In this document: piece after piece, positions 55,496 to 63,975 of the stretch
How the letters are laid out: every line of letters starts with the position of its first letter
How positions within the stretch are numbered: position 1 is the stretch's first letter
NCBI RefSeq assembly: GCF_000153125.2
Contig: NZ_CM002299.1
Location: forward strand, 434,809 to 498,808
DNA from: Congregibacter litoralis KT71
GTDB taxonomy: Bacteria; Pseudomonadota; Gammaproteobacteria; Pseudomonadales; Halieaceae
DNA length: 64,000 nt
Reading direction: 5' to 3'
Notes under the pieces: model-generated
Told to the model about the DNA's origin: nothing
Seen by the model: the letters and a program-made list of their open reading frames with translations, nothing else
Databases searched by the model: none
Position numbers and translations under genes: made by a program

Positions 55496-55801
55496 CTAGC
55501 CGCCATCGTCAGCACAGTAAAGATCATAAAGAACGCCCACGACCTGCGCTATTTTCTGGTCCGTAATGAAGTAGTACATCGTCTGGGCTTCCCGGCGGCT
55601 GGCGACCACGCCTTCATGACGCATACGCGCCAGGTGCTGGGAAAGCGGTGACTGTTTGACGCCTAAATTGCGCGATAACTCTCCCACGGACTGCTCGCCG
55701 AACTTCAGCTGACAGAGCACCATGAGCCTGTCCGGATGCCCCAGAAGCTTCAGCAGATCGCTGACATCGGAGGCTGCACTGTGCATTTTTTCGAGATTCA
55801 T
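55496..55801 (-). CDS. ArsR-family regulator of the persulfide-sensing (BigR/SqrR) type
   Basis: 101 aa. A winged helix with LLKLLGHPDRLMVLCQLKFG, SVGELSRNLGVKQSPLSQHLARMRHEGVV as the recognition HTH, and REAQTMYYFITDQKIAQVV as the wing. It has just two Cys, C30 (in LMVLC) and C96 (in DLYCADDGG), at the two places used by SqrR/BigR to form a polysulfide bridge. It is divergent from soxC, so it probably represses the sox operon and neighbours until sulfide-derived persulfides appear. Metal-site residues of ArsR/SmtB (CxC) are absent. Confidence 0.85.
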   Translation of the reverse strand: MNLEKMHSAASDVSDLLKLLGHPDRLMVLCQLKFGEQSVGELSRNLGVKQSPLSQHLARMRHEGVVASRREAQTMYYFITDQKIAQVVGVLYDLYCADDGG

Positions 55802-55815
55802 AATCTTCCGGGTTT

Positions 55816-55845
55816 GTTATATGAGAAATTTATAATATATTAACG
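55816..55845. promoter_or_regulatory. AT-rich candidate operator between arsR-type gene and soxC
   Basis: The 113-nt divergent spacer holds GTTATATGAGAAATTTATAA then TATATTAACG, with the palindrome AATATATT and TTAT/ATAA pairs. It is like the AATATT-rich blocks at 52664 and 55391. Probable binding site for the regulator and overlap of both promoters; the exact boxes are uncertain. Confidence 0.45.
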
Positions 55846-55913
55846 CTTGTGGGGATGTTGGTGAGTCTACTACCGACCGGCTCGCAGCACTAAATATAAG
55901 AAAGGTAGCCAAA

Positions 55914-57224
55914 ATGCAAAAACAGCAGCAGCTGGATCAATGGGTCCGGGCCGTCGCCGAGTCCGGTGAAAAACTTAACGGCGCTGAACGACGGAGTTTT
56001 CTCAAGAACGGCCTCGCACTCCTTGGTGGGGCGGGACTGGCTGGTGCGGCCTCGGGCACGGCGGCGCAGGCTATGCCGCCGGGTATTCCATCGTGGACGC
56101 GCAGCCTGGGTTCCGCAGTTAACACCAACCCCTATGGTATGCCCTCGCCGCATGAGTCCAATGTTCAGCGCCGCACGGTGGAGTGGCTGACTGCGGACAA
56201 GATCGCGTCCGTGAGCTTTACCCCTCTGGCTGATCTCAAGGGCATCATTACACCCAGTGGCGTGGTGTTTGAGCGATATCACGCGGGCCTGCCCGACGTT
56301 GATCCCAATCAGCATCGCCTGATGATTCACGGCATGGTGGATCGTCCCCTGATCTTCAGCATGGAAGATCTCATGCGTTTTCCCTCGGTGAGCATGATTC
56401 GCTTTCTTGAGTGTCCCGCCAATGGTGGAATGGAGTGGCGCGCTGCGCAGATGGATCGATTACAGTTTTCCCACGGCATGTTGTCCTGTTGTGAGTGGAC
56501 CGGTGTTCTGCTGTCGACGCTTTTGCAGGAGTGCGGTGTGCAAAAGGGTGCGAAGTGGATCCTGGCGGAAGGCAGTGATGGCTCTCATATGAGTCGCAGC
56601 ATTCCCATGGAGAAAGCCATGGACGATGCCCTCATTGTCTATGCGCAGAATGGCGAGGCCCTGCGTCCTGAGCAGGGTTACCCGGTCCGACTGATTAACC
56701 CCGGTTGGGAAGGCAATACCTGTGTGAAGTGGCTCCGTCGTTTAGAAGTCGGTGATCAGCCCTGGTATCACCGCGAAGAGACCTCCAAGTACACCGATTT
56801 GCTGCCCAGTGGCAAAGCGAGAGAATTCACGTTTGTGCAGGAGGCCAACTCCGTACTGACCAATCCCTGCCCCGAAAAGCCGCTGACAAAACCCGGCAAG
56901 ATCTGGGTAGAGGGCCTGGCCTGGTCCGGCAGAGGACGCATCAAACATGTCGACGTATCCTTTGACGGCGGCGTGAGTTGGCGCGAGGCGCGCTTTACCA
57001 GCGTTGTGGAACCTCGTGCCCTTACCCGCTTCGGTGTTGAGTGGGACTGGAATGGTAATCCGGCTCTGCTCCAGAGCCGTGCCGTAGACGAAACCGGCTA
57101 CGTGCAGCCGACCTACGGGCAACTGCGTGATGCGCGGGGGTCCTCATCGATCTACCACAAAAATGCGATCCATACCTGGAAGCTCAACGGTGATGGGAGT
57201 GTCGTCAATGCGCAACTTGCTTAA
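55914..57224 (+). CDS. soxC: Sulfur dehydrogenase molybdenum subunit SoxC
   Basis: Molybdopterin subunit of SoxCD, which oxidises the SoxY-bound sulfane sulfur in the periplasm. 436 aa. The Tat signal has ERRSFLKNGLALLGGAG (26-42). Sulfite-oxidase fold: the Mo-ligand Cys167 is in MIRFLECPANGGMEW, followed by GYPVRLINPGWEGNTCVKWL and the C-terminal dimerisation domain (IKHVDVSFDGGVSW). AAGGTAG precedes ATG 55914. First gene of soxCDXYZA-(SoxXA-binding)-soxB. Needs molybdate, which ModABC could supply. Confidence 0.95.
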   Translation: MQKQQQLDQWVRAVAESGEKLNGAERRSFLKNGLALLGGAGLAGAASGTAAQAMPPGIPSWTRSLGSAVNTNPYGMPSPHESNVQRRTVEWLTADKIASVSFTPLADLKGIITPSGVVFERYHAGLPDVDPNQHRLMIHGMVDRPLIFSMEDLMRFPSVSMIRFLECPANGGMEWRAAQMDRLQFSHGMLSCCEWTGVLLSTLLQECGVQKGAKWILAEGSDGSHMSRSIPMEKAMDDALIVYAQNGEALRPEQGYPVRLINPGWEGNTCVKWLRRLEVGDQPWYHREETSKYTDLLPSGKAREFTFVQEANSVLTNPCPEKPLTKPGKIWVEGLAWSGRGRIKHVDVSFDGGVSWREARFTSVVEPRALTRFGVEWDWNGNPALLQSRAVDETGYVQPTYGQLRDARGSSSIYHKNAIHTWKLNGDGSVVNAQLA

Positions 57225-58158
57225 TCAATGCCGTGGGGCTGTTATCGCTGCAGCCAGTTTCTCCTGCCTGGTTGCCAGTACGGCGACATTGGCCGCGGAT
57301 AATGAACGATTCGGCTACGGCAGCCCCGCCACGGCAGAACAGATAGCCGGCTGGGATATTGATGTGCGTGCCGATGGACAGGGCCTGCCGCCGGGGGAGG
57401 GCTCCGTCGAAGATGGCGAGTGGCTCTACGAGGAAAAATGCGCCCTCTGTCACGGTTCCTTTGGTGAAAGCGTAGGCGGGTATCCGGCGCTTGCCGGGGG
57501 AGAGGGGAGCCTGACGGACCCCCGACCCAAGAAGACCGTTGGCAGCTATTGGCGCTATACGAGCACACTCTGGGACTACATTCATCGGGCTATGCCCTTC
57601 ACGCAGCCTGAGTCTTTAAGTGATGACGAGGTGTATGCGATTACCGCCTATGTGCTGCATCTCAATGATATCGTGGATTACGATTTCGTTTTGACGCGGG
57701 ATAACCTCACGGACGTTCATTTGCCCAATGAGAACAATTTTATTCCCGATCAGCGTCCTGACACACGCAACAAGCGGTGCATGAAGCGCTGCAAAGATCC
57801 CGCCGACGTGAAGGTGGCTTCCGAAGCCGCGGCGTACATACCCGAAGGGGGGCCCGATGCCCTCTATAGCGAGGCAGAGGCTTTGGATGATGGTCTCGTG
57901 ACAACGGTGACCGGTGGTGGTGTCTACGAGCGTCACTGTGCGCTGTGCCACGCCGAAGGTATCGGCGGCGCGCCCATGCTGGGAGATGCCGGCGCCTGGG
58001 CAGGGCGTATCGAACAGGGCGTCGACGTCCTGTATCGCCACGCCATAGAGGGGTACACCGGTGAAGATGGGATCATGCCGCCCAAAGGGGGGTTTGTGAA
58101 TCTGCCCGACAATGAAGTCAGTCTGGCTGTGGACTATATTGTGGAGCAGAGTCAATGA
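57208..58158 (+). CDS. soxD: Sulfur dehydrogenase diheme cytochrome subunit SoxD
   Basis: 316 aa from ATG 57208, overlapping the soxC end by 17 nt; the longer ORF from 57127 is not conserved. Signal peptide about 1-30 (ending ATLAA). Two CxxCH heme sites, CALCH at 78-82 and CALCH at 244-248, so this is the diheme form known from Paracoccus. Conserved SoxD patterns include YWRYTSTLWDYIHRAMPFTQP and GIMPPKGGFVNLPD. Accepts electrons from SoxC and passes them to cytochrome c. Confidence 0.95.
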   Translation: MRNLLNQCRGAVIAAASFSCLVASTATLAADNERFGYGSPATAEQIAGWDIDVRADGQGLPPGEGSVEDGEWLYEEKCALCHGSFGESVGGYPALAGGEGSLTDPRPKKTVGSYWRYTSTLWDYIHRAMPFTQPESLSDDEVYAITAYVLHLNDIVDYDFVLTRDNLTDVHLPNENNFIPDQRPDTRNKRCMKRCKDPADVKVASEAAAYIPEGGPDALYSEAEALDDGLVTTVTGGGVYERHCALCHAEGIGGAPMLGDAGAWAGRIEQGVDVLYRHAIEGYTGEDGIMPPKGGFVNLPDNEVSLAVDYIVEQSQ

Positions 58159-58169
58159 AGGAGTGTCCC

Positions 58170-58547
58170 ATGTCCGTACAGCAATCATCCATGCCGTTTT
58201 TACCGGCCGCCGCAGCTTTGATTATCGGGATTCTGGCGGTCGTCAATGGCGCTAGCGCTCAGGCTGCCGACAGCGCTTCTATTGCCGAGGGAAAAGAAAT
58301 CTCGGCGGACCGTAATCGCGGCAACTGCTATTCCTGTCACATGGTCGAGGGCGCAGAGATGACCGGCAACGGTGGGCCACCGCTGATGCAGATGCGGCTG
58401 CGATTCCCCGACCGGGATGTGCTGAAAGCCCAGATTGCTGATCCGCGAAATCGAAATCCCAACACCGTGATGCCACCCTACGGCGCTCACGGCATTCTTA
58501 CGGAGCGCGAGTTGGATCTCGTGACCGACTACATTCATTCACTTTAA
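58170..58547 (+). CDS. soxX: Sulfur oxidation c-type cytochrome SoxX
   Basis: Small monoheme subunit of SoxXA. 125 aa from ATG 58170, chosen for AAGGAG 6 nt upstream; an ATG at 58155 overlaps the soxD stop. Signal peptide about 1-33 (NGASAQAA). Heme site CYSCH at 53-57 and Met axial-ligand region NTVMPPYGAHGIL near the C-terminus. SoxXA joins thiosulfate to SoxY. Confidence 0.93.
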   Translation: MSVQQSSMPFLPAAAALIIGILAVVNGASAQAADSASIAEGKEISADRNRGNCYSCHMVEGAEMTGNGGPPLMQMRLRFPDRDVLKAQIADPRNRNPNTVMPPYGAHGILTERELDLVTDYIHSL

Positions 58548-58572
58548 GTAAGAAAACACACAGGAGTATCCC

Positions 58573-59025
58573 ATGCAGGGAACATTGACTAGACGGCGTT
58601 TCGGTCAGGCGATAGTGGCCTTCGCCGCGCTTGCGACTTTGCCGCTACAGGTATTTGCGCGAAGCAGAGAGGCTTTCAAAGCCGTTAAATCAGACGAGGC
58701 GATCACCTCACTATTTGGTGACAAGCCGGTGACGGAGAGCGACGACTTTGAGTTTAAAGTGCCCGATATTGCGGAGGATGGATCTATTGTTCCCGTAACA
58801 GTTAGCACAGACATGGAGGGAGTGAAATCCATTGCCCTGCTGGTCGATGCCAACCCCAACCCCCTGTCGGCGCGTTTTCACTTTATGCCCGGTGCGGTGC
58901 CCGAGTTCAAAACTCGAATCAAGATGGGCGAGAGCTCCGATGTGCGCGCAGTGATCGAAACTGCTGATGCACTTTATGTGGCCACCAAGAACGTCAAGGT
59001 AACCCTTGGCGGTTGCGGCGGTTAA
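58573..59025 (+). CDS. soxY: Thiosulfate oxidation carrier protein SoxY
   Basis: Carries sulfur intermediates on a C-terminal Cys. 150 aa. A Tat signal (TRRRFGQAIVAFAALATLPL, residues 6-25) exports it folded with SoxZ. An immunoglobulin-like domain (VPVTVSTDMEGVKSIALLVD) is followed by the swinging arm TLGGCGG with Cys148. soxZ follows after 24 nt. Confidence 0.96.
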   Translation: MQGTLTRRRFGQAIVAFAALATLPLQVFARSREAFKAVKSDEAITSLFGDKPVTESDDFEFKVPDIAEDGSIVPVTVSTDMEGVKSIALLVDANPNPLSARFHFMPGAVPEFKTRIKMGESSDVRAVIETADALYVATKNVKVTLGGCGG

Positions 59026-59049
59026 ACAAGCACAGGACGGAGAAGTAAC

Positions 59050-59361
59050 ATGGACGTAAAACCAATTAAGATTCGCGGTCGTCTCAAAGGCGGCAAAGCA
59101 TCGGTCAAATGCCTCATGCCCCATCCCATGGAAACCGGCGTGCGCAAAGACCTTGATGGCAACAAGATCCCCGCACACTTCATCGAGACGGTGACCTGTA
59201 CGAAAAACGGCGAAGTCTTTATTGCTGCCGATTGGGGTGCATCAGTATCCAAGGACCCTTACTTCGGCTTTGTCGTCGCTGACGCAAAAGAGGGAGACGT
59301 TATTGAGGTGCGCTGGGAAGACAACCTGGGCAACACTTCCTCCGGTGACATTACTCTGTGA
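59050..59361 (+). CDS. soxZ: Thiosulfate oxidation carrier complex protein SoxZ
   Basis: 103 aa, no signal peptide, as expected for co-export with SoxY. Conserved stretches: KGGKASVKCLMPHPMETG, PAHFIETVTCTKNGEVFIAADW, VSKDPYFGFVVADAKEGDVIEVRW. GGAGAAGTAAC precedes the ATG. It scaffolds SoxY. Confidence 0.96.
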   Translation: MDVKPIKIRGRLKGGKASVKCLMPHPMETGVRKDLDGNKIPAHFIETVTCTKNGEVFIAADWGASVSKDPYFGFVVADAKEGDVIEVRWEDNLGNTSSGDITL

Positions 59362-59380
59362 GACAGCGAGGGTTCTCTCC

Positions 59381-60217
59381 ATGCCAGGTAACTTGAAGCA
59401 GGGTATTTACGCGGGATTAATTTTCGCGATGGGGGCTGCGGCTATCGCAGGTCCTGAAGAAGACCGCAGCGCGCTGCGCGCATTCTATGAGCAGCGCTTT
59501 CCCGGGGTAGAGCTTGATGCCCACGTTGACGGCGCCTATGCCCTTGATGCGGACAAGCGGGAGCAATGGCTGGAGATGGAGGATTTTCCTCCCTACGAGA
59601 TCGCCATCGACGACGGTGCTGATCTCTATGAAACGCCCCTCGCCGATGGCAGCAGCTACGCCGAATGTCTCGGTGAGGGCGCGCCGGTGGTGAAGCAGCA
59701 TTTCCCGCGCTTTGATGCACAGAGTGGTCAGGTAGAAACCCTGGAGCAGCGAATCAACAGCTGCCGTACTGCCGCGGGTGATGAGCCCTGGGACTATCTC
59801 GGTACCAGGATGAGTTCTCTCATGGCATTTATTGCCTATGAATCCCGCGATGAGACCCTTGCAATCGAAGTCCCTGATGACCCTCGGGCGCAGGCTGCCT
59901 ATGAGGATGGAAAAGAGTTTTTCTATACCCGTCGGGGGCAGCTCAACTTCGCATGCAGCAGCTGTCACGTTTCCATGGTCGGGAACGCCCTTCGTGCAGA
60001 GCGTCTGAGTGCGGCCCTGGGGCACGCCACACACTGGCCCGTGTACCGGCTGAAGTGGAAGGAAGTTGGCCCCTTGCACAAGCGGTTTATCGAGTGCAAC
60101 TCGCAGGTGCGGGCTGTTCCCCTGGAGGCCCAGAGCGAGTCTTACCGAAACCTTGAATATTTTCTGACGTATATGAGCAACGGTATGGCGCTCAATGGGC
60201 CGGCGTCACGGAAGTAG
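59381..60217 (+). CDS. soxA: Sulfur oxidation cytochrome SoxA, monoheme type
   Basis: Catalytic subunit of SoxXA. 278 aa from ATG 59381; the ORF to 59222 runs inside soxZ and is not used. Signal peptide about 1-24. One heme site only, CSSCH at 192-196. The first heme site of diheme SoxA is replaced by Cys96 and Cys128, likely a disulfide. The catalytic Cys that ligates heme and bears the persulfide is C239 in RFIECNSQVRAVP, followed by EYFLTYMSNGMALNGP. Confidence 0.94.
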   Translation: MPGNLKQGIYAGLIFAMGAAAIAGPEEDRSALRAFYEQRFPGVELDAHVDGAYALDADKREQWLEMEDFPPYEIAIDDGADLYETPLADGSSYAECLGEGAPVVKQHFPRFDAQSGQVETLEQRINSCRTAAGDEPWDYLGTRMSSLMAFIAYESRDETLAIEVPDDPRAQAAYEDGKEFFYTRRGQLNFACSSCHVSMVGNALRAERLSAALGHATHWPVYRLKWKEVGPLHKRFIECNSQVRAVPLEAQSESYRNLEYFLTYMSNGMALNGPASRK

Positions 60218-60242
60218 CGAGCTATAAAGAAAAGAGGCTGTA

Positions 60243-60554
60243 ATGAATAAAACAATACATACAGTGATCAGACAGGGTTTGTTAGTGCCGTTACTGCTGA
60301 GCCCCGCCGTGGTGTTAGGCGATCCCGTGGAGACCCTTGCGCGGGCGATGGATATCCATCAGCAAGCCCTGGCTGAGGAGCATGGATGGGCCGTGACGGA
60401 GCCTCTCATGGAAGAGGCGAGGGCGGCGCTGGAAGCAGGGGACCCGGAGCAGGCCCAGATGCTTGCTGACCGCGCTCTGTTGGTCGCTGAGCAGTCGCTC
60501 AAGCAGGCTCAGAGCGAGAAGACCGCCTGGAAGACACGCGTGGTGGGTCGCTAA
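60243..60554 (+). CDS. SoxXA-binding protein (SAXB/SoxK type)
   Basis: 103 aa. Signal peptide about 1-26 (LLVPLLLSPAVVLGD), then a helical domain of charged repeats (MDIHQQALAEEHGWAVTEPL, LEAGDPEQAQMLADRALLVA). Size, helix content and place between soxA and soxB match the SoxXA-binding protein that stabilises or activates SoxXA in other bacteria. Identified mainly by context and pattern. Confidence 0.75.
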   Translation: MNKTIHTVIRQGLLVPLLLSPAVVLGDPVETLARAMDIHQQALAEEHGWAVTEPLMEEARAALEAGDPEQAQMLADRALLVAEQSLKQAQSEKTAWKTRVVGR

Positions 60555-60627
60555 GGCAGCCTGGCCCCGTCCTTGTTCGGCGGCGCGCGTCTGCGCCGCT
60601 CCTAAGTCATTCCTTGAGGAGTCGCCC

Positions 60628-62391
60628 GTGAATCGACGAGAGTTTATCCAGCTATTGCTTCAGGGTGCCGCTGTCGCTGGAACCAGTGCCTATTTTGGCA
60701 GTGCCCAGGCCAGTGCCCGCGCCCTGTACGACCTGGAGAGTTTCGGCAGTGCGCGCATTTTGCATATGACAGACTGCCACGCGCAGTTGAACCCGATTTA
60801 CTTTCGCGAACCCAATGTCAATATTGGCCTGGGGGAGGCGCATGGACGCTGGCCTCATGTGGTTGGCCGCAATCTGCTTAAAGAGCTCGGAGATATCTCC
60901 CCGCGGGATGCCCACGCTTTTACCTACCTCGACTTTGTGCAGGCAGCGGAGAAGTTCGGTCGGGTAGGTGGCTTTGCCCATCTCAAAACCCTGGTGGATC
61001 AGCTCCGGGGAGCGGTGGCCGATGGCGGCAGCTTGCTTCTTGATGGGGGGGATACCTGGCAGGGGTCCGGCACGGCGCTGTGGACCCGCGGGCGCGATAT
61101 GGTGGAGGCCACAAACCTTCTCGGTGTCGACATCATGACGGGACACTGGGAGTTTACCTACCGGGAAGAGGAGATCCTCGAGAACATCGAGGCATTTAAT
61201 GGCGAATTCCTGGCGCATAACACCTATGCCACAGAGGATGCGCTTTTTGATGGCGTGCCGGTCTACGATGAAGACACAGGTCACGTGTTCAAGCCCTACA
61301 CGATTCGTGAGATGAATGGACGCCGCGTTGCGGTGATTGGCCAGGCGTTCCCTTACACACCCATCGCAAATCCCAAACGCTTTATCCCCAACTGGACCTT
61401 CGGTATCCGGGATGAGGAGTTGAGTCAGCTGGTGGACAGTATTCGCAGTTCAGAAAAACCAGACGCGGTGCTGCTGCTCTCGCACAATGGTATGGATGTT
61501 GATCTCAAGCTCGCAAGCCGCGTGTCGGGTATCGACTTTATCCTCGGTGGGCACACTCATGATGGTATGCCGCGTCCCATAGAGGTGGAAAACTCCGGGG
61601 GCAAAACCGTCGTGACCAACGCCGGGAGCAATGGAAAATTTGTCGCCGTGCTTGATCTGGAGTTTGGTAACGACGGGGTTAGCGGTTATCGCTACAAATT
61701 ACTTCCGGTGTTTTCCGACTTGCTGGTACCCAATACCGCCATGCAGGCGCATATCAATGCTGTGCGCGCGCCCCACCGGGAGGTATTGGAAGAGGAGCTG
61801 GCGGTCGCGGACTCCCTGCTATACCGCCGGGGTAATTTCAACGGCAGCTTCGACCAGCTCATTGTGGATGCCATGCGCGAGGAGCTCGATGCGCAAATAG
61901 CCCTGTCTCCCGGTTTCCGCTGGGGGACCACGGTGATGCCCGGCGAGGCTATCACGATGGATCGACTGCTTGATCAAACCTGCATGACGTATCCGGAGAC
62001 CTATGTGCGGGAGATGAGTGGTGCAGAGCTTAGGAACATTCTCGAGAGCGTCGCGGATAATCTCTTTAATGCCGACCCCTACTATCAGCAGGGGGGAGAT
62101 ATGGTGCGCACGGGCGGATTCAACTATCGCCTGGACCCTAAAGCTGCGATGGGAAGCCGGGTCTCAGACATGACCCTGGCTAACGGCAAGCGGATGCAGG
62201 ATGGCGGATCTTATAAAGTCGCCGGCTGGGCCACCGTGGGCTCTGCGTCGACCGGTGATCCTGTCTGGGAGGTTGTGGCGAGGTATTTGCGCGCGCAAAA
62301 GTCCGTGCGAATCGAGCGCCTGGAGTCCCCTACGCTCATGAACGTCAGGGGGAACCCCGGAATAGCGGACTACCGCGGCACTTTCTCCTGA
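60628..62391 (+). CDS. soxB: Thiosulfohydrolase SoxB
   Basis: Dimanganese enzyme that hydrolyses the sulfonate from SoxY-cysteine S-thiosulfonate. 587 aa from GTG 60628, with GAGGAGT 6 nt upstream; the longer ORF from 60463 overlaps the preceding gene. N-terminal twin-Arg signal NRREFIQLLLQGAAVAG. Metal-site motifs: MTDCHAQLNPIYFREP (D49, H51), LLDGGDTWQGSGT, MTGHWEFT, LLSHNGMDVD and LGGHTHDGMP, all of the 5'-nucleotidase-related fold. Last sox gene of the run. Confidence 0.96.
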   Translation: MNRREFIQLLLQGAAVAGTSAYFGSAQASARALYDLESFGSARILHMTDCHAQLNPIYFREPNVNIGLGEAHGRWPHVVGRNLLKELGDISPRDAHAFTYLDFVQAAEKFGRVGGFAHLKTLVDQLRGAVADGGSLLLDGGDTWQGSGTALWTRGRDMVEATNLLGVDIMTGHWEFTYREEEILENIEAFNGEFLAHNTYATEDALFDGVPVYDEDTGHVFKPYTIREMNGRRVAVIGQAFPYTPIANPKRFIPNWTFGIRDEELSQLVDSIRSSEKPDAVLLLSHNGMDVDLKLASRVSGIDFILGGHTHDGMPRPIEVENSGGKTVVTNAGSNGKFVAVLDLEFGNDGVSGYRYKLLPVFSDLLVPNTAMQAHINAVRAPHREVLEEELAVADSLLYRRGNFNGSFDQLIVDAMREELDAQIALSPGFRWGTTVMPGEAITMDRLLDQTCMTYPETYVREMSGAELRNILESVADNLFNADPYYQQGGDMVRTGGFNYRLDPKAAMGSRVSDMTLANGKRMQDGGSYKVAGWATVGSASTGDPVWEVVARYLRAQKSVRIERLESPTLMNVRGNPGIADYRGTFS

Positions 62392-62422
62392 CCTATCTTT
62401 ACCCGCTGCCCCGTCGACGTCA

Positions 62423-62929
62423 CTACCAGCTGAGGGTTCCGGCAATGATCTGTTCCAGAAGTTGGTGCACCGCCGCGTAATCGGCCTGCTCCAGTTCCGG
62501 GGCCCGAATACTCAGATTCACCGTGTCAGGGGTCTCGCTGAGCGTGTAAATAGAGATGCTGTAGGGACAGAGCGTGATGTTATGGGGGTTGCTCAGGGTC
62601 AGCTCGTAGGTAAGTTCTGCACTACAGAACAGAAGGGACTCGGCATTTTCATAGACCTGCTTTTTAGCGCCGGTGGCATCAGCGGTGCGCCTAAGCATGC
62701 TCGCCAGGTGGGCGGTATAAGAAATCACCAGCCCCTCATCCTGAATCGCCTGTACCAGATCATCGCGAACGTTGTGATAAAGCCCCTGGGTTTTGTAAAC
62801 CCAGGACGACCCCACAACCTCGGGTTTGGGCAGCGTCTGCGTCCAGCCGGGGCTCGCCGGCAACACCAGGGTGCTTAATAACAATGCCGTTAGGAAGAAG
62901 GCGCCTTTGCCGGGCTTGGGAAGGTTCAT
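62423..62929 (-). CDS. DUF302-family exported protein
   Basis: 168 aa. Signal peptide about 1-31 (FFLTALLLSTLVLPASPGWTQT). The domain pattern matches DUF302: LVQAIQDEGLVISYTAHLASML, then ESLLFCSAELTYELTLSNPHNITLCPYSISIYTL. DUF302 proteins are found beside sulfur-oxidation genes in several bacteria, but have no settled function. Convergent with soxB; probably cotranscribed with the alpha/beta hydrolase upstream. Confidence 0.75.
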   Translation of the reverse strand: MNLPKPGKGAFFLTALLLSTLVLPASPGWTQTLPKPEVVGSSWVYKTQGLYHNVRDDLVQAIQDEGLVISYTAHLASMLRRTADATGAKKQVYENAESLLFCSAELTYELTLSNPHNITLCPYSISIYTLSETPDTVNLSIRAPELEQADYAAVHQLLEQIIAGTLSW

Positions 62930-62951
62930 AGGGCTATTTTCGCAGTCTTGA

Positions 62952-63866
62952 TCATGGATCGCTCCGCATAAAGTCTATGGCAATCTCCACAAGTTCATCG
63001 GCGTAAAGATCGCGGAAAAAGTGATCAGCACCGTCTATCTCCTGTACCGATACCGTCGGCGCTCGTTCTGCCATCGCTGCAGCAAGTCCTGCGGCAATTT
63101 GATCATCACTTCCTGCAATGACAAGCATCGGCATGGGTAACTGCGCAAGAACCGTCGGGGTGTCACGGAGCGGATCCCTGCGGTAGTAGGACGCAAAGCT
63201 GGCAGCGGTCGCCTGCGTCTTATCACAATAGAGTAAGCCGACATTCCCGGGCATGGCTGTGTCACCTTTCCCCGCCGCAATCCGTGTCTCGGCCTCGGCG
63301 AGAAGATCCTCCAAAGCACCGTTATGACGTGTCATGTAGGCTCTTCGGGATTCCTCCCAGGACCACTGCGGTGGTGCAATGAGCACCAGTCGTTTCAGGT
63401 GATGATCTTCGCTGTCCTCTATATAACGCGCTAACTGATTGGCACCGCGGGAATGACCCACTGCGGTAATGTTCCTGGCGCCCTCGTTAAACAGCCATCG
63501 GGACCAGCGGGCGAGTTCCTGGCCCGCATCGTCTTCCCGGTGGGTGTGTAAACTGTCGCAGGCGAACGCGCCCCTGCGGTTGTCGATACCGAGACTCAGG
63601 TTTATGGCCAGGGTGCTGACACCCTCATCACCCAGAAGGGTTTCCAGGGATTGGATGATCTCCGTGTCTCTATGAGAAAGGGTTCCATGGAGGATCAGGG
63701 CGACGTCACCCTCAGGCCAGGTGGCACTGCGCAAAAGTCGTCCTGACAGCGTGGGTTGCAGATCCTTAAGCTGAATCTCTTCAGCAAAGGCAGCGGTGCC
63801 CTCAAAGCAGAGGACAAGGAGAGTGAAAAGCGCCGTCACTACGGTCCGGTAACTACTGGTTTTCAT
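62952..63866 (-). CDS. Periplasmic alpha/beta hydrolase
   Basis: 304 aa from ATG 63866, which gives a clean signal peptide (KTSSYRTVVTALFTLLVLCF to about residue 28). Alpha/beta fold with ALILHGTLSHRD, nucleophile elbow GHSRGAN (Ser), acid in VIAGSDDQI and His in DGADHFFRD. Substrate unknown. Lies 22 nt upstream of the DUF302 gene on the same strand, suggesting a two-gene unit next to the sox operon. Confidence 0.75.
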   Translation of the reverse strand: MKTSSYRTVVTALFTLLVLCFEGTAAFAEEIQLKDLQPTLSGRLLRSATWPEGDVALILHGTLSHRDTEIIQSLETLLGDEGVSTLAINLSLGIDNRRGAFACDSLHTHREDDAGQELARWSRWLFNEGARNITAVGHSRGANQLARYIEDSEDHHLKRLVLIAPPQWSWEESRRAYMTRHNGALEDLLAEAETRIAAGKGDTAMPGNVGLLYCDKTQATAASFASYYRRDPLRDTPTVLAQLPMPMLVIAGSDDQIAAGLAAAMAERAPTVSVQEIDGADHFFRDLYADELVEIAIDFMRSDP

Positions 63867-63975
63867 GGCAAACATCACCGATACTCGTAAGAGAAAGTCA
63901 TTGTACGTACTGGGTGGCGTGGAACGCCAGCTGCGCAGCTACAGCACTTGTTATTAGTTGAATCAGGAGTTTTTG

